Of a stretch of DNA of 35,135 nt, positions 1-11,465 are shown piece by piece (the first letter of the stretch is position 1; every line of letters starts with the position of its first letter). A program made the translations under genes and the position numbers. The DNA lies in NCBI GenBank assembly GCA_902768665.1, contig CACXMA010000020.1, positions 1 to 35,135 of the forward strand, given 5' to 3'. This stretch comes from an uncultured Bacteroidia bacterium (GTDB lineage: Bacteria; Bacteroidota; Bacteroidia; Bacteroidales; UBA932). The notes beneath the pieces were generated by a model. That model made no database searches and was not told the DNA's origin. It was given only the letters and a program-made list of their open reading frames with translations.

Positions 1-940
<940 letters not shown>

Positions 941-944
941 CTGC

Positions 945-1640
945 CGGCGCGCATGAGCGCGTCCCACCAGCGGGCGGGAAGAAGTGAGTGGAGGAAAACG
1001 CCGGAATGGGCGGCGAAACCGGTGCGGTAACGCACCTTGGGGCGGCGGCTGCCGGCGGCGCGGCAGATGGTCCGCCGCGATAATCCCCCAGTCCGTCTTG
1101 ATGCCGCCCGGTTCGATGAGGGCGACCTGGAGGCTTGACCTCCATCCGGAGGGCGTCGGAGAATGCCTCGACGGCGAATTTGGAGACATGGTACCATCCC
1201 CCGAAATAGAGCACGATCTTGCCGGCGATGGAAGAGACGTTGATGATGGTTCCGCTCCTTTGCTCCCGCATGTGCGGCAGGACGAGCTGCGTCAGCCGGG
1301 CCAGGCCGAAGACATTAACCTCCAACTGCCTGCGGGCTTCTTCGATGGACACGTTCTCGATAGCGCCGAAGGAGCCGTAACCGGCATTGTTGACCAGGAC
1401 GTCGATCCGGCCCTCCGCCTCCAGGACGGCGGCGACACAGGCCTCCATCGAAGCCTAGTCCGTCACATCCAGCGACAGCGGCATGACGCCGAATTCGCGC
1501 AGCGGCTCCATCCGATCCACCCGGCGGGCGGCGCCATAGACCCGGTGGCCCTTGCGGGCCAGCATGACCGCGGTCTCATAGCCGATGCCGCTGCTCGCGC
1601 CCGTCAGCAGGATGACTTTGTTCTTAACTCGCTTACCCAT
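945..1640 (-). pseudogene. Short-chain dehydrogenase/reductase, disrupted by a stop, a frameshift and a deletion
   Basis: From an ATG at 1638-1640 the minus strand encodes a classical SDR: nucleotide-binding motif TGASSGIG near the start, NNAGYG, then the catalytic Ser (VSSIAG) and YHVSK tyrosine/lysine pair. The gene is broken three ways. An in-frame TAG lies at 1455-1457, after LSLDVTD. A frameshift near 1135 moves the continuation (VALIEPGGIKTDWGIIAADHL) to another frame. After this, about 40 expected residues are missing and the tail (RYRTGFAAHSGVFLH, LPARWWDALMRAG) is in a third frame. It then runs into the amidase fragment. Substrate unknown. The stop and shifts are seen directly; whether they are real decay or sequence error cannot be decided here. 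Confidence 0.75.
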
Positions 1641-1644
1641 GGTA

Positions 1645-1652
1645 CAAATGTA
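1645..1652 (-). promoter_or_regulatory. -7 box of the SDR gene, almost touching its start codon
   Basis: TACATTTG on the minus strand fits the Bacteroidetes -7 consensus TAnnTTTG. Only four bases separate it from the ATG at 1640, so transcription would begin at or next to the start codon, as in a leaderless mRNA. No clear TTG box at the right distance. Confidence 0.4.
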
Positions 1653-1660
1653 CCAAATTT

Positions 1661-1692
1661 TTTGCAAGCATCCGGATTTTTTTGTAAATTGT
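1661..1692 (+). promoter_or_regulatory. Probable recQ promoter
   Basis: TTTG at 1661-1664, a 20-base gap, then TAAATTGT at 1685-1692, a near match to the Bacteroidetes TTTG/TAnnTTTG pattern. The recQ ATG follows at 1713, giving a short leader. The region is shared with the divergent SDR promoter. Confidence 0.4.
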
Positions 1693-1712
1693 ACGGCAGT
1701 AACGCGACGACC

Positions 1713-1801
1713 ATGAAAGCGGACCCCACAATTCTCCACCGGAAACTCAAGGATTTTTTCGGTTATGATGCCAGTCGCTGTGCTATCAGCTCCCGGCGCT
1801 C

Positions 1802-1805
<4 letters not shown>
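1713..1805 (+). pseudogene. recQ: Severed N-terminus of recQ
   Basis: The ATG at 1713 opens with residues ending KLKDFFGYD, the usual start of a Bacteroidetes RecQ. It then goes straight into a different frame and stops at 1803-1805. The expected next ~29 residues, which carry the Q motif and the Walker A phosphate loop (consensus PTGGGKS), are missing. RecQ sequence resumes in the +1 frame at about 1775 with SLCYQLPALV. The net loss is about 80 bases, not a multiple of three. Confidence 0.7.
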
Positions 1806-3838
<2,033 letters not shown>

Positions 3839-3850
3839 CGAGTTTTTTAC

Positions 3851-3858
3851 TAAATTTG
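3851..3858 (+). promoter_or_regulatory. -7 box for the DUF308-dnaG-metG operon
   Basis: TAAATTTG matches TAnnTTTG and lies 23 bases before the ATG at 3882, just after the recQ stop. I see no good TTG box at 19-21 bases upstream, so the call rests on the -7 element and position. Confidence 0.5.
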
Positions 3859-3881
3859 CATCTTCATCAAATACGTCAGAT

Positions 3882-4550
3882 ATGATTACCTTCGGCTACA
3901 AGAAACAATTCATGAGCATCGCCCGTGCGTTCATCGCCATCGGACTCGGCCTCTGCCTCTTCGTCTTCAAGATCGACGCCATCGAGACCATCATCCGCAT
4001 CATCGGCGTGGCGATCCTTTTCGCCGGCGTGATTTCCATCGCCCCGATGCTCAGCAGGAAAGACGATAAGATCAAACAGAACAAGATCGGCACCGCCATC
4101 GGCTGGACGACCTGCGGCATCGCCGCGGTGATCGGCCTTCTGGTTGTGCTCAAGCCGCTGTGGTTCACCCACTTCTTTATCTTTCTTCTCTCTGCCGCCA
4201 TCATCCTTTTCTGCGTGATCCAGCTCATGGCCGTGATCAGCGCCATGCAGTATGTCGAGGGGACGACCTTCTCGCTGGTGCTCAGCGCCGCGGCCCTTGT
4301 CGGCGGCATCATCATGATGTTCTTCGGCGCCGGGCAGATCATCTGCTACATCCTCGGCGTGCTCCTGGTGATCTACGGCATCTCCGAGCTTTTCGCCATG
4401 CCGAAGATCCGCAAGGCGGAGGAAATCTACATCATCAAGTACGGCCCTGCCAAGGAAGCGAAGGCGGAGGAGGCCCCGAAGGCGGAACCGTCCGGTCTTC
4501 TTATTACCGGCGTCAAGGATGCCGAATATGAGGAAGTGAGAAAGAAATGA
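3882..4550 (+). CDS. DUF308 (HdeD-like) six-helix membrane protein
   Basis: 222 residues with six hydrophobic helices at roughly 13-32, 36-55, 74-92, 95-117, 128-146 and 147-168, arranged as short hairpins. This is the architecture of the DUF308/HdeD family of inner-membrane proteins; HdeD in E. coli is linked to acid resistance, but no activity is established for the family as a whole. The C-terminus (about 175-222) is a hydrophilic Lys/Glu/Ala-rich cytoplasmic tail. The stop codon overlaps the dnaG start as ATGA, so the two are translationally coupled. The function in this operon with primase and methionyl-tRNA synthetase is not apparent; such placement may be a shared promoter only. Confidence 0.75.
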   Translation: MITFGYKKQFMSIARAFIAIGLGLCLFVFKIDAIETIIRIIGVAILFAGVISIAPMLSRKDDKIKQNKIGTAIGWTTCGIAAVIGLLVVLKPLWFTHFFIFLLSAAIILFCVIQLMAVISAMQYVEGTTFSLVLSAAALVGGIIMMFFGAGQIICYILGVLLVIYGISELFAMPKIRKAEEIYIIKYGPAKEAKAEEAPKAEPSGLLITGVKDAEYEEVRKK

Positions 4551-6568
4551 TCCCGCAGGAGACCGTTGAGCTCATAAAGGACACCGCCCAGATTGTGGAT
4601 GTCATCAGCGATTTTGTCACCCTGAAGCGCCGGGGTGGCAATTTTGTCGCATGCTGCCCGTTCCACAACGAGAAGACCCCGTCCTTCAACGTGTCTCCCT
4701 CCCGCGGCATCTACAAATGCTTCGGCTGCGGCAAGAGCGGCACCGCCATCGGCTTCATCATGGAGTACGAGCACCTCTCCTATGTGGAGGCGCTGCGCTA
4801 CCTCGCCAACAAATACCATATCGAAGTAAAGGAAGAGGAGGAGACGGCCGAGCAGATCGCCGCCCGACAGCGCAACGAGAGCCTCCTTCTCGTGTCGGAT
4901 TTCGCCGGGAAGTTCTTCGTGGACCAGCTCGCGACGCCGGAAGGCCGCAGCATCGGCTACCAGTACTTCAAGTCGCGCGGGCTCGAGGACGAGACCATCG
5001 CCAAGTACCGGCTCGGCTGGGCGCCCCGCAGCAGGAAAGCCTTCACGGAGGCCGCCAAGGCCGCCGGCTATAAGGACGAATACCTGCTCGAGACCGGCCT
5101 CTGCGCGCAGTACGACGGCGGTGACGGCTCCCTCCACGACCGCTTCTACGACCGCGTCATCTTCCCGATCCATTCGGTCAGCGGCCGCGTCATCGCTTTC
5201 GGCGGGCGCACGCTCCTGACCGACAAGTCCGTCGCCAAATACGTCAACTCCAAGGAATCGGAGATCTACGTCAAGTCCCGGTCCCTCTACGGCATCTACT
5301 ACGCCAAGGCGGAGATGTCGCGCCGGGACAAGTGCTACCTCGTCGAGGGCTATCTTGACGTCCTGTCCATGCACCAGCTCGGCATCACGAACGTGGTGGC
5401 CTCCAGCGGCACTTCCCTGACCGTCGAGCAGATCCGCCTGATCAAGAAATTCACCGAGAACGTCACCATCATGTATGACGGCGACGGGGCGGGGATCAAG
5501 GCGGCCCTGCGCGGCATCGACATGGTCCTCAAGGAGGGCATGAACGTCAAGGTGGTGCTGATCCCGGACGGCGACGACCCGGATTCCTATTCCCGGAAAC
5601 ATACGCTGGAGGAGGTCGAGGCCTTCATCGCCGCGAACGAGCGCGATTTCATCGGCTTCAAGACGGACCTCCTGCTGGAGGAAGCCGGCGGGGACCCGCT
5701 GAAAAAGGCCAACCTCATCAACGACATCGCGGACACCATCGCCGGCATCCCGGACGCCGTGAAGCGCTCGGTCTATGTCGACGAGACGGCCCGCAAGTTC
5801 TCCATCGGCGAGGACCTGCTCTTCGACCGGATCCGCCGCACGAGAGAGCGGATGCTGGAGGAGGCGCGCGCCGAGCGCGAACGGGAACGCCGCCGCGAGG
5901 CCCACGACGCCCGCGAACTGGCCCCGCCGCCCGGTATCGAGGACGCCCCGGCAGCGCCGACGGCCGTCGTGCGCCCGGTGAAGCCCGTTTCCGGCCTGGA
6001 GGCCCTGGAGAACGACCCGATCCTCGCGCCGTCCGAGCGCGAACTGCTGCTCTTCCTGCTGCGCTACGGCCGGGAGCCGCTGCAGTTCGAGAGCGATTCG
6101 GAGTTCTTCAGCCCGGAGCCGCGGACGGTCGCCGAGTTCATCGACGACGCCATGGCCGGGGATGACATCTCCTTCTCGAACATCGCCTACCGGAAGGTCT
6201 ACGACGCCTATTTCCGCTGCTACGACGCGGGGCTCGACGGCGACGCCACCCTCCGCGCCCTACTGGACGACCCGGACCGCGACCTCGCCTTTGTCGCGAG
6301 CGAGATTTCCGAAGAAAAATACCAGCTGACCGTCGACAACTTCTCCCGTTCGATGACGGTCCTCTCCTCCTGGCTGGTCAACTATGTCCCGAAGAGCATC
6401 CTCGCCTACCAGGAGAAGCGGATGCAGAAAGAGGGCGCCGCGCTGAAGGACGCCCTGACCAAAGCCGCCACCGCCGAGGAGCAGCTGCGGATCCTCCAGA
6501 GCATCCAGCACGTCAACGCCGTGCGGGTGATGCTCCAGAACAGACTCGGCAGAGACAATAACGGATAA
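4547..6568 (+). CDS. dnaG: DNA primase DnaG
   Basis: Primase makes the RNA primers for Okazaki fragments and leading-strand starts, working with the replicative helicase. The 673-residue protein has the CHC2 zinc ribbon at the N-terminus (C37, H40, C58, C61; the segment around YKCFGCG), the RNA polymerase core, and the Toprim metal-binding motifs VEGYLDV (E267) and MYDGDGAG (D311, D313). Residues about 430-490 form a charged Arg/Glu and Ala/Pro linker before the C-terminal helicase-binding domain. Length is normal for Bacteroidetes DnaG. Starts by overlapping the DUF308 stop codon and ends 9 bases before metG. Confidence 0.97.
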   Translation: MIPQETVELIKDTAQIVDVISDFVTLKRRGGNFVACCPFHNEKTPSFNVSPSRGIYKCFGCGKSGTAIGFIMEYEHLSYVEALRYLANKYHIEVKEEEETAEQIAARQRNESLLLVSDFAGKFFVDQLATPEGRSIGYQYFKSRGLEDETIAKYRLGWAPRSRKAFTEAAKAAGYKDEYLLETGLCAQYDGGDGSLHDRFYDRVIFPIHSVSGRVIAFGGRTLLTDKSVAKYVNSKESEIYVKSRSLYGIYYAKAEMSRRDKCYLVEGYLDVLSMHQLGITNVVASSGTSLTVEQIRLIKKFTENVTIMYDGDGAGIKAALRGIDMVLKEGMNVKVVLIPDGDDPDSYSRKHTLEEVEAFIAANERDFIGFKTDLLLEEAGGDPLKKANLINDIADTIAGIPDAVKRSVYVDETARKFSIGEDLLFDRIRRTRERMLEEARAERERERRREAHDARELAPPPGIEDAPAAPTAVVRPVKPVSGLEALENDPILAPSERELLLFLLRYGREPLQFESDSEFFSPEPRTVAEFIDDAMAGDDISFSNIAYRKVYDAYFRCYDAGLDGDATLRALLDDPDRDLAFVASEISEEKYQLTVDNFSRSMTVLSSWLVNYVPKSILAYQEKRMQKEGAALKDALTKAATAEEQLRILQSIQHVNAVRVMLQNRLGRDNNG

Positions 6569-6577
6569 CAGACAAAT

Positions 6578-8818
6578 ATGAGCAAACGAACCCTCGTCAC
6601 CTGTGCCCTTCCCTATGCGAACGGCCCCATCCATATCGGTCACCTCGCCGGCGCCTACATCCCCGGCGACATCTACGTCCGCTACCTGCGCATGCGCGGG
6701 GAGGACGTGGTCTTCATCTGCGGCAGCGATGAGCACGGCGTGCCCATCACCATCAAGGCCCGTGGCGAAGGCGTGAGCCCGCAGGATGTCGTGGACCGCT
6801 ACCACCGCATCATGAAGGACGCCTTCTCGGAGCTCGGCATCAACTTCGACATCTATTCCCGCACCTCCTCCGAGGTCCATGCCCGGAACGCGTCGGCCTT
6901 CTTCCGCAAGCTCTACGACCAGGACGATTTCATCACCAAGGAGTCCGAGCAGCTCTACGACCCGGAGGCGAAGATGTTCCTGACGGACCGCCTCATCGAG
7001 GGCACCTGCCCGAAGTGCGGCAATCCCCACGCCTATGGCGACCAGTGCGAGAAATGCGGCTCCACGCTGAGCCCCGAGGAACTGCTCGACCCGAAGTCCA
7101 AGCTCAGCGGCGCGACGCCCGTGAAGATGAAGACCAAGCACTGGTACCTGCCGCTGGACCGCTACGAGCCGTGGCTCCGCGAGTGGATCCTCGAGCAGCA
7201 CAAGGAGTGGAAGACCAACGTCTACGGCCAGTGCAAGAGCTGGCTGGACGGCGGCCTGCAGCCCCGCGCCGTGACCCGCGACCTCGACTGGGGCGTCCCC
7301 GTGCCCGTCGAAGGCGCCGAGGGCAAGGTGCTCTATGTCTGGTTCGACGCCCCGATCGGCTACATCTCCAACACGAAGGAGCTCCTCCCCGAGAGCTGGG
7401 AGAAGTGGTGGAAGGACCCGGAGACGCGCCTCGTGCATTTTATCGGCAAGGACAACATCGTCTTCCACTGCATCGTGTTCCCGTCGATGCTCAAGGCCAG
7501 CGGCGACTACATCCTCCCCGACAACGTCCCGTCCAACGAGTTCCTCAACCTCGAGGGCGACAAGATCTCCACTTCCCGCGGCTGGGCCGTCTGGGTCGAC
7601 GAGTATGAGAAGGACTTCCCCGGGGACCAGGACGTGCTGCGCTACGTGCTGACGGCCAACGCCCCCGAGACCAAGGACAACGACTTCACCTGGAAGGACT
7701 TCCAGCAGCGCAACAACTCCGAGCTCGTCGCCGTCTTCGGTAACTTCGTCAACCGCGCCGTCGTGCTGACGCACAAGTATTTCGGCGGCCTCGTCCCCGA
7801 GAACCGCAAGCCGGAAGCGATTGATGCCGAGACGCTTGCCTCCATCCTCCCCTGCCGCAGGGCCCTGGAGGAGAACCTCAATACCTTCCACTTCCGCGAG
7901 GCCCTCAAGGAGGCGATGAACATCGCCCGCATCGGCAACAAGTACATCTCCGACATGGAGCCGTGGAAGACCGCTAAGGAGGATATGGACCGTACGGCCT
8001 CCATCCTCTACACCTGTCTCCAGATCTGCGCCGACCTCGCCATCGCCTTCGAGCCCTTCACGCCGTTCAGCGCCGGGAAGCTCCGCGGGATTCTCCGCGT
8101 CGGCCTCGACGCCGGTACGGACCACCGCGCCGGCGAGGGCGCCCCGACGGTCAACTTCTACCGCCCCGACGAGGGCCGCGCCGTGCATACCCGTCCCGCA
8201 GACCCCACGGACAAGCCTTGGGGTGACGCAGCGTCCATCGCCGGCGGCAGTGCATCGTCATTCCACGGCTTGTCCGTGGAATCTGTGACCCTCCACTGGT
8301 CCGACCTCGGCGCCGCGGAGATTCTCCCCGCCGGCCACGAGTTGGGCGAGGCCGTGCTCCTCTTCCGCAAGATCGAGGACGCGGAGATCCAGAAGCAGAC
8401 CGACCGCCTCGAGAAGATCAAGGCCGAGCGCGAAGCAGCCGCTGCCGCCGCCGAGGCTGCGGAGGCCGCCAAAAAGGTCGAGCCGCAGAAGGCCGAGGTG
8501 ACCTTCGACCAGTTCGGGGCCATGGACATCCGCACGGCGACGGTGCTCGCCGCCGAGCGCGTCCCGAAGACCGACAAGCTCCTCAAGCTCACCATCGACA
8601 CGGGCATCGACACCCGCACGATCGTCTCCGGCATCGCCGAGTACTACTCCCCCGAAGATATGCTCGGCAAGCAGATCTGCATCCTCGCGAACCTCGCCCC
8701 CCGCGTCATCCGCGGCATCGAGTCGAAGGGCATGATCCTGATGGCCAAGCAGGGCGACGGCAAGATGCGCTTCATCACGCCGCAGGAGGTCGTCACCAAC
8801 GGCGCCACCATCGGTTAG
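6578..8818 (+). CDS. metG: Methionyl-tRNA synthetase with C-terminal tRNA-binding domain and a repeat-derived insertion
   Basis: Charges tRNA-Met with methionine. Class I signatures are present: HIGH at residues 19-22 and KISTS at 329-333 in place of KMSKS. The zinc knuckle cysteines are C144, C147, C157 and C160. A helical anticodon-binding domain follows to about residue 515, then a coiled Ala/Glu-rich linker (about 600-635) and an EMAPII-like OB fold (about 640-746) that binds tRNA and dimerises. At 746 residues it is longer than the ~680 I recall for Bacteroides. The excess lies at about 518-572, where the frame crosses two facing copies of the CCACGG palindrome found in the intergenic clusters (bases 8201-8285, residues 541-569). 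The insertion keeps the frame and sits between folded parts, so the enzyme is probably active. Last gene of its operon. Confidence 0.96.
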   Translation: MSKRTLVTCALPYANGPIHIGHLAGAYIPGDIYVRYLRMRGEDVVFICGSDEHGVPITIKARGEGVSPQDVVDRYHRIMKDAFSELGINFDIYSRTSSEVHARNASAFFRKLYDQDDFITKESEQLYDPEAKMFLTDRLIEGTCPKCGNPHAYGDQCEKCGSTLSPEELLDPKSKLSGATPVKMKTKHWYLPLDRYEPWLREWILEQHKEWKTNVYGQCKSWLDGGLQPRAVTRDLDWGVPVPVEGAEGKVLYVWFDAPIGYISNTKELLPESWEKWWKDPETRLVHFIGKDNIVFHCIVFPSMLKASGDYILPDNVPSNEFLNLEGDKISTSRGWAVWVDEYEKDFPGDQDVLRYVLTANAPETKDNDFTWKDFQQRNNSELVAVFGNFVNRAVVLTHKYFGGLVPENRKPEAIDAETLASILPCRRALEENLNTFHFREALKEAMNIARIGNKYISDMEPWKTAKEDMDRTASILYTCLQICADLAIAFEPFTPFSAGKLRGILRVGLDAGTDHRAGEGAPTVNFYRPDEGRAVHTRPADPTDKPWGDAASIAGGSASSFHGLSVESVTLHWSDLGAAEILPAGHELGEAVLLFRKIEDAEIQKQTDRLEKIKAEREAAAAAAEAAEAAKKVEPQKAEVTFDQFGAMDIRTATVLAAERVPKTDKLLKLTIDTGIDTRTIVSGIAEYYSPEDMLGKQICILANLAPRVIRGIESKGMILMAKQGDGKMRFITPQEVVTNGATIG
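8201..8285. repeat. Palindromic repeat pair inserted in frame inside metG
   Basis: A degenerate family-1 palindrome (8201-8227, CCACGGACAAGCC) faces a near-canonical copy (8256-8285, GGCTTGTCCGTGG). The two form a head-to-head pair of about 85 bases. The same core occurs at 21107-21137, 21430-21460, 29638-29667 and 30171-30200, all outside genes. Here it is translated as part of a segment rich in Ser, Gly, Ala and Asp. Confidence 0.85.
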
Positions 8819-8849
8819 GCGTCACCAACGATGCGACCATCGAATAGGC
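8792..8849 (+). repeat. 29-bp tandem duplication of the metG 3' end
   Basis: The last coding bases of metG with its TAG (8792-8820) are followed at once by a second copy (8821-8849). The original reads VTNGATIG-stop and the copy reads VTNDATIE-stop in its own frame. The copies differ at six positions. Confidence 0.75.
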
Positions 8850-8960
8850 GTTGAATGTAACTAATTAATAGTAAGCATAATAAACGATTTGCTCCCTCCT
8901 ATTTGCGGAGGGAGCAAATTATTTAAATAACTCAGGTTGAATAACTTACATTCAACGCCC
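8847..8960. repeat. Nested palindrome between metG and the DUF1015 gene, with a bidirectional terminator at its core
   Basis: Outer arms GGCGTTGAATGTAA (8847-8860) and TTACATTCAACGCC (about 8946-8959) are exact inverted repeats. They enclose an AT-rich spacer and an inner hairpin (ATTTGCTCCCTCC facing GGAGGGAGCAAAT, about 8888-8920). The inner hairpin, flanked by A/T runs, can end transcription of both convergent genes. The outer arms make the whole look like a small MITE-like unit. Confidence 0.7.
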
Positions 8961-8962
8961 CA

Positions 8963-10225
8963 TTAGTCGAGCGAGTGGATGGCGAGACCGGAGCGGAGCT
9001 TCGGCTCGAACCAGGTCGTCTTCGGCGGCATGATGTTGCCGGTGTCGGCGATGTTAATGAGCTGCTGCATGCTGACCGGGTAGAGGGCGAAGGCGACCTT
9101 CATCTCGCCGGAGTCGACGCGGCGGCTGAGCTCGCCGAGGCCACGGATGCCGCCGACGAAGTCGATGCGCTTGTCCGTGCGGAGGTCCTTGATACCGAGG
9201 ATCTTGTCGAGGACGAGGTTCGAGAGGATCGTCACGTCCAGCACGCCGATCGGGTCGTCGTCATTGTAGCGGCCGGGCTTGGCGGTGAGGCTGTACCACT
9301 TGTCGCCGAGATACATCGAGAAGTTGTGCAGGCCGGTCGGGGCGGCGGGCTTGGCGGGACGGCCGCAGCGCGGCTTCGTCGCGACGGCGACCTCGAAGTC
9401 TTCCTCGAGGGCCTTCAGGAACTGCTCCTCGCTCAGGCCGTTGAGGTCCTTGACGACGCGGTTGTAGTCGATGATGGCGAGCTGGCTTTCCGGGAAGCAG
9501 ACGGCCATGAAGAAGTTGTACTCCTCGTCTCCGGTATGGTTCGGATTCTGGGCCTTCTTTTCGGCGCCGACGCGGGCCGCGGCGGCCGTACGGTGGTGGC
9601 CGTCAGCGACATAGAAGGCGTCGATGTCGTGGGTGAAGATCTCGGTGATGCGGGCGTTGACGGCATCGTCGTCGATCACCCAGAAGGTGTGGACGAACTT
9701 GTTCTCGTCGGTGAACTTGTACTCGGGGGCGCCGGCGGCCGTCTTGGCGATGATGGCGCCGAGCTCGGCGTTGTCCTTGAAGGCGAAGAAGACGGGCTCG
9801 ATGTTGGCGTTCTGGATCCGGACGTGGATCATGCGGTCGTCTTCCTTGTCCTTGCGGGTCAGCTCGTGCTTCTTGATCTTGCCGGTGGCGTAGTCGTCGG
9901 TGTGGGCGCACAGGACGATTCCGTACTGCGTGCGCTTGCCCATCGTCTGCGCATAGACATAATATTTCTCTTTCTCCTCGCGGACCAGCCAGCCTTTCTT
10001 CTGCCAGGTCTTGAAGTTCTCGACGGCGCGGTCGTAGGTGCGCTGCTCGTGCTCGCCGGCGATCGGGTCGAAGTCGATCTCGGGCTTGGTGATGTGGAGC
10101 AGGGATTTCTCGCCGGCCATGGCCTTGGCCTCGGCGCTGTTGAGGACATCATACGGCGGGGCCGCAACTTCGGTTACCAGGTTTTTCGGAGGGCGGATGG
10201 CCGCAAAGGGTTTTACTCTTACCAT
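8963..10225 (-). CDS. DUF1015 family protein next to the serine biosynthesis genes
   Basis: 420 residues recognised as DUF1015 by the N-terminal VRVKPFAAIRPP and AAPPYDVLN, and by the hallmark YVADGHHRTAAAA near residue 205. The family is widespread in bacteria and archaea; I know of no firmly assigned reaction. It is soluble, with no signal peptide or membrane helix. It is divergent from serC-serA over a 158-base gap, and to my knowledge family members often lie beside these two genes in Bacteroidetes. That association suggests a role in serine metabolism. The window has no phosphoserine phosphatase gene (serB), so the missing last step is one possible job, but this is inference. Start at the ATG 10223-10225 fits the family N-terminus. 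Confidence 0.85.
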   Translation of the reverse strand: MVRVKPFAAIRPPKNLVTEVAAPPYDVLNSAEAKAMAGEKSLLHITKPEIDFDPIAGEHEQRTYDRAVENFKTWQKKGWLVREEKEKYYVYAQTMGKRTQYGIVLCAHTDDYATGKIKKHELTRKDKEDDRMIHVRIQNANIEPVFFAFKDNAELGAIIAKTAAGAPEYKFTDENKFVHTFWVIDDDAVNARITEIFTHDIDAFYVADGHHRTAAAARVGAEKKAQNPNHTGDEEYNFFMAVCFPESQLAIIDYNRVVKDLNGLSEEQFLKALEEDFEVAVATKPRCGRPAKPAAPTGLHNFSMYLGDKWYSLTAKPGRYNDDDPIGVLDVTILSNLVLDKILGIKDLRTDKRIDFVGGIRGLGELSRRVDSGEMKVAFALYPVSMQQLINIADTGNIMPPKTTWFEPKLRSGLAIHSLD

Positions 10226-10259
10226 GATGCTATAGAAATAATGTTATTGTGGTTTTTTT

Positions 10260-10267
10260 CAAAGATA
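10260..10267 (-). promoter_or_regulatory. -7 box of the DUF1015 gene
   Basis: TATCTTTG on the minus strand, an exact TAnnTTTG match, 34 bases upstream of the start codon. No TTTG at the preferred spacing; the nearest is 14 bases further upstream. Confidence 0.5.
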
Positions 10268-10383
10268 CGCTTTTTCCCTGACAAAGGAGAAATATTTTTC
10301 AAAAATCAGTAAATAATCATTACCTTTATAGTCCCGACAGGAAATAATTTAAAACTTTTATTAATAACACTGATTCTATTATC

Positions 10384-11457
10384 ATGAAAAAAGTCCATGT
10401 TTTCAATGCAGGCCCTTGCGTGCTTCCGCAGGTCGCCATCGACAAAGCCATCGAAGCCCTCAAGGACTTCAGCGGCACCGGCATTTCCCTGATCTCCATC
10501 TCCCACCGCACGAAGGAGTGGGACGCCGTGATGGATGAGTGCCGAGCCCTCTGGAAAGAGCTGCTCCATATCCCGGACACGCACGAGGTCGTCTTCCTCG
10601 GCGGCGGCGCCTCCCTCCAGTTCCTCTATGTGGCGATGAACTACCTCGAGAAGAAGGCCGCCTACCTCGACACCGGCGTGTGGGCCCACAAAGCCCTCAA
10701 GGAAGCCGAAGGCATCGGCAACGCCTACGCCATCGCCTGCTCCAAGGACAAGAACTACACCTATATCCCGAAGGGCTTCGAGATCCCCGCTGACCTCGAC
10801 TACCTCCACATCACCACGAACAACACCATCTACGGCACCGAGATCCACGAAGACATCGACTGCCCGTGCCCGCTGATTGCGGATATGTCCTCCGACATCA
10901 TGTCCCGCCCGGTCGACGTCTCCAAGTACGACCTCATCTACGGCGGCGCCCAGAAGAACGTCGGTCCCGCCGGCGTCATCTTCGCCATCATCAAAAAGGA
11001 GTCCCTCGGCCGCGTCAGCCGCTACATTCCGACGATGCTCGACTACCGCACCCATATCGACAAGCTCTCCATGTTCAACACCCCGCCCGTTTTCGCCATC
11101 TTCGTGATGAACGAGACCCTCAAGTGGCTCAAGTCCATCGGCGGCGTCGAGGCCATCTATGAGATCAACAAGAAGAAGGCGCAGCTCCTCTACGACGAGA
11201 TCGACCGCAACTCCATGTTCGTCGGCACCGCCGAGAAGGAGGACCGTTCGCTGATGAACGTCTGCTTCGTCATGGCCCCCGGCAAGGAAGACCTCCAGGA
11301 CGAGTTCATGGCCTTCGCCAAGGAGCGCGGCATGGTCGGCATCAAGGGCCACCGCTCCGTCGGCGGCTTCCGCGCCTCCCTCTACAACGCCTGCCCGATC
11401 GAGGACGTCCAGGCCCTCGTCGACTGCATGAAGGAATTCGAAACCCTTAAGAAGTAA
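10384..11457 (+). CDS. serC: Phosphoserine aminotransferase
   Basis: PLP enzyme that converts 3-phosphohydroxypyruvate and glutamate to phosphoserine and 2-oxoglutarate, the second step of serine synthesis. The same family acts on 3-hydroxy-4-phosphohydroxythreonine in pyridoxal phosphate synthesis. The 357-residue sequence begins with FNAGPCVLP and has the Gly-rich phosphate-binding GGGASLQF, the pyridine-binding DMSSDIMS, and the Schiff-base lysine K191 in [12 protein letters not shown]. The C-terminal motif [18 protein letters not shown] is typical. Length is normal. The upstream region to the divergent DUF1015 gene is AT-rich, with no obvious Shine-Dalgarno, as usual for Bacteroidetes. 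serA follows after 8 bases. Confidence 0.96.
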   Translation: MKKVHVFNAGPCVLPQVAIDKAIEALKDFSGTGISLISISHRTKEWDAVMDECRALWKELLHIPDTHEVVFLGGGASLQFLYVAMNYLEKKAAYLDTGVWAHKALKEAEGIGNAYAIACSKDKNYTYIPKGFEIPADLDYLHITTNNTIYGTEIHEDIDCPCPLIADMSSDIMSRPVDVSKYDLIYGGAQKNVGPAGVIFAIIKKESLGRVSRYIPTMLDYRTHIDKLSMFNTPPVFAIFVMNETLKWLKSIGGVEAIYEINKKKAQLLYDEIDRNSMFVGTAEKEDRSLMNVCFVMAPGKEDLQDEFMAFAKERGMVGIKGHRSVGGFRASLYNACPIEDVQALVDCMKEFETLKK

Positions 11458-11465
11458 GCTGCACC

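Noticed and set aside
10226-10383. A riboswitch or attenuator in front of serC
   Set aside because: The gap is AT-rich and only 158 bases, with no conserved structured motif that I can see.
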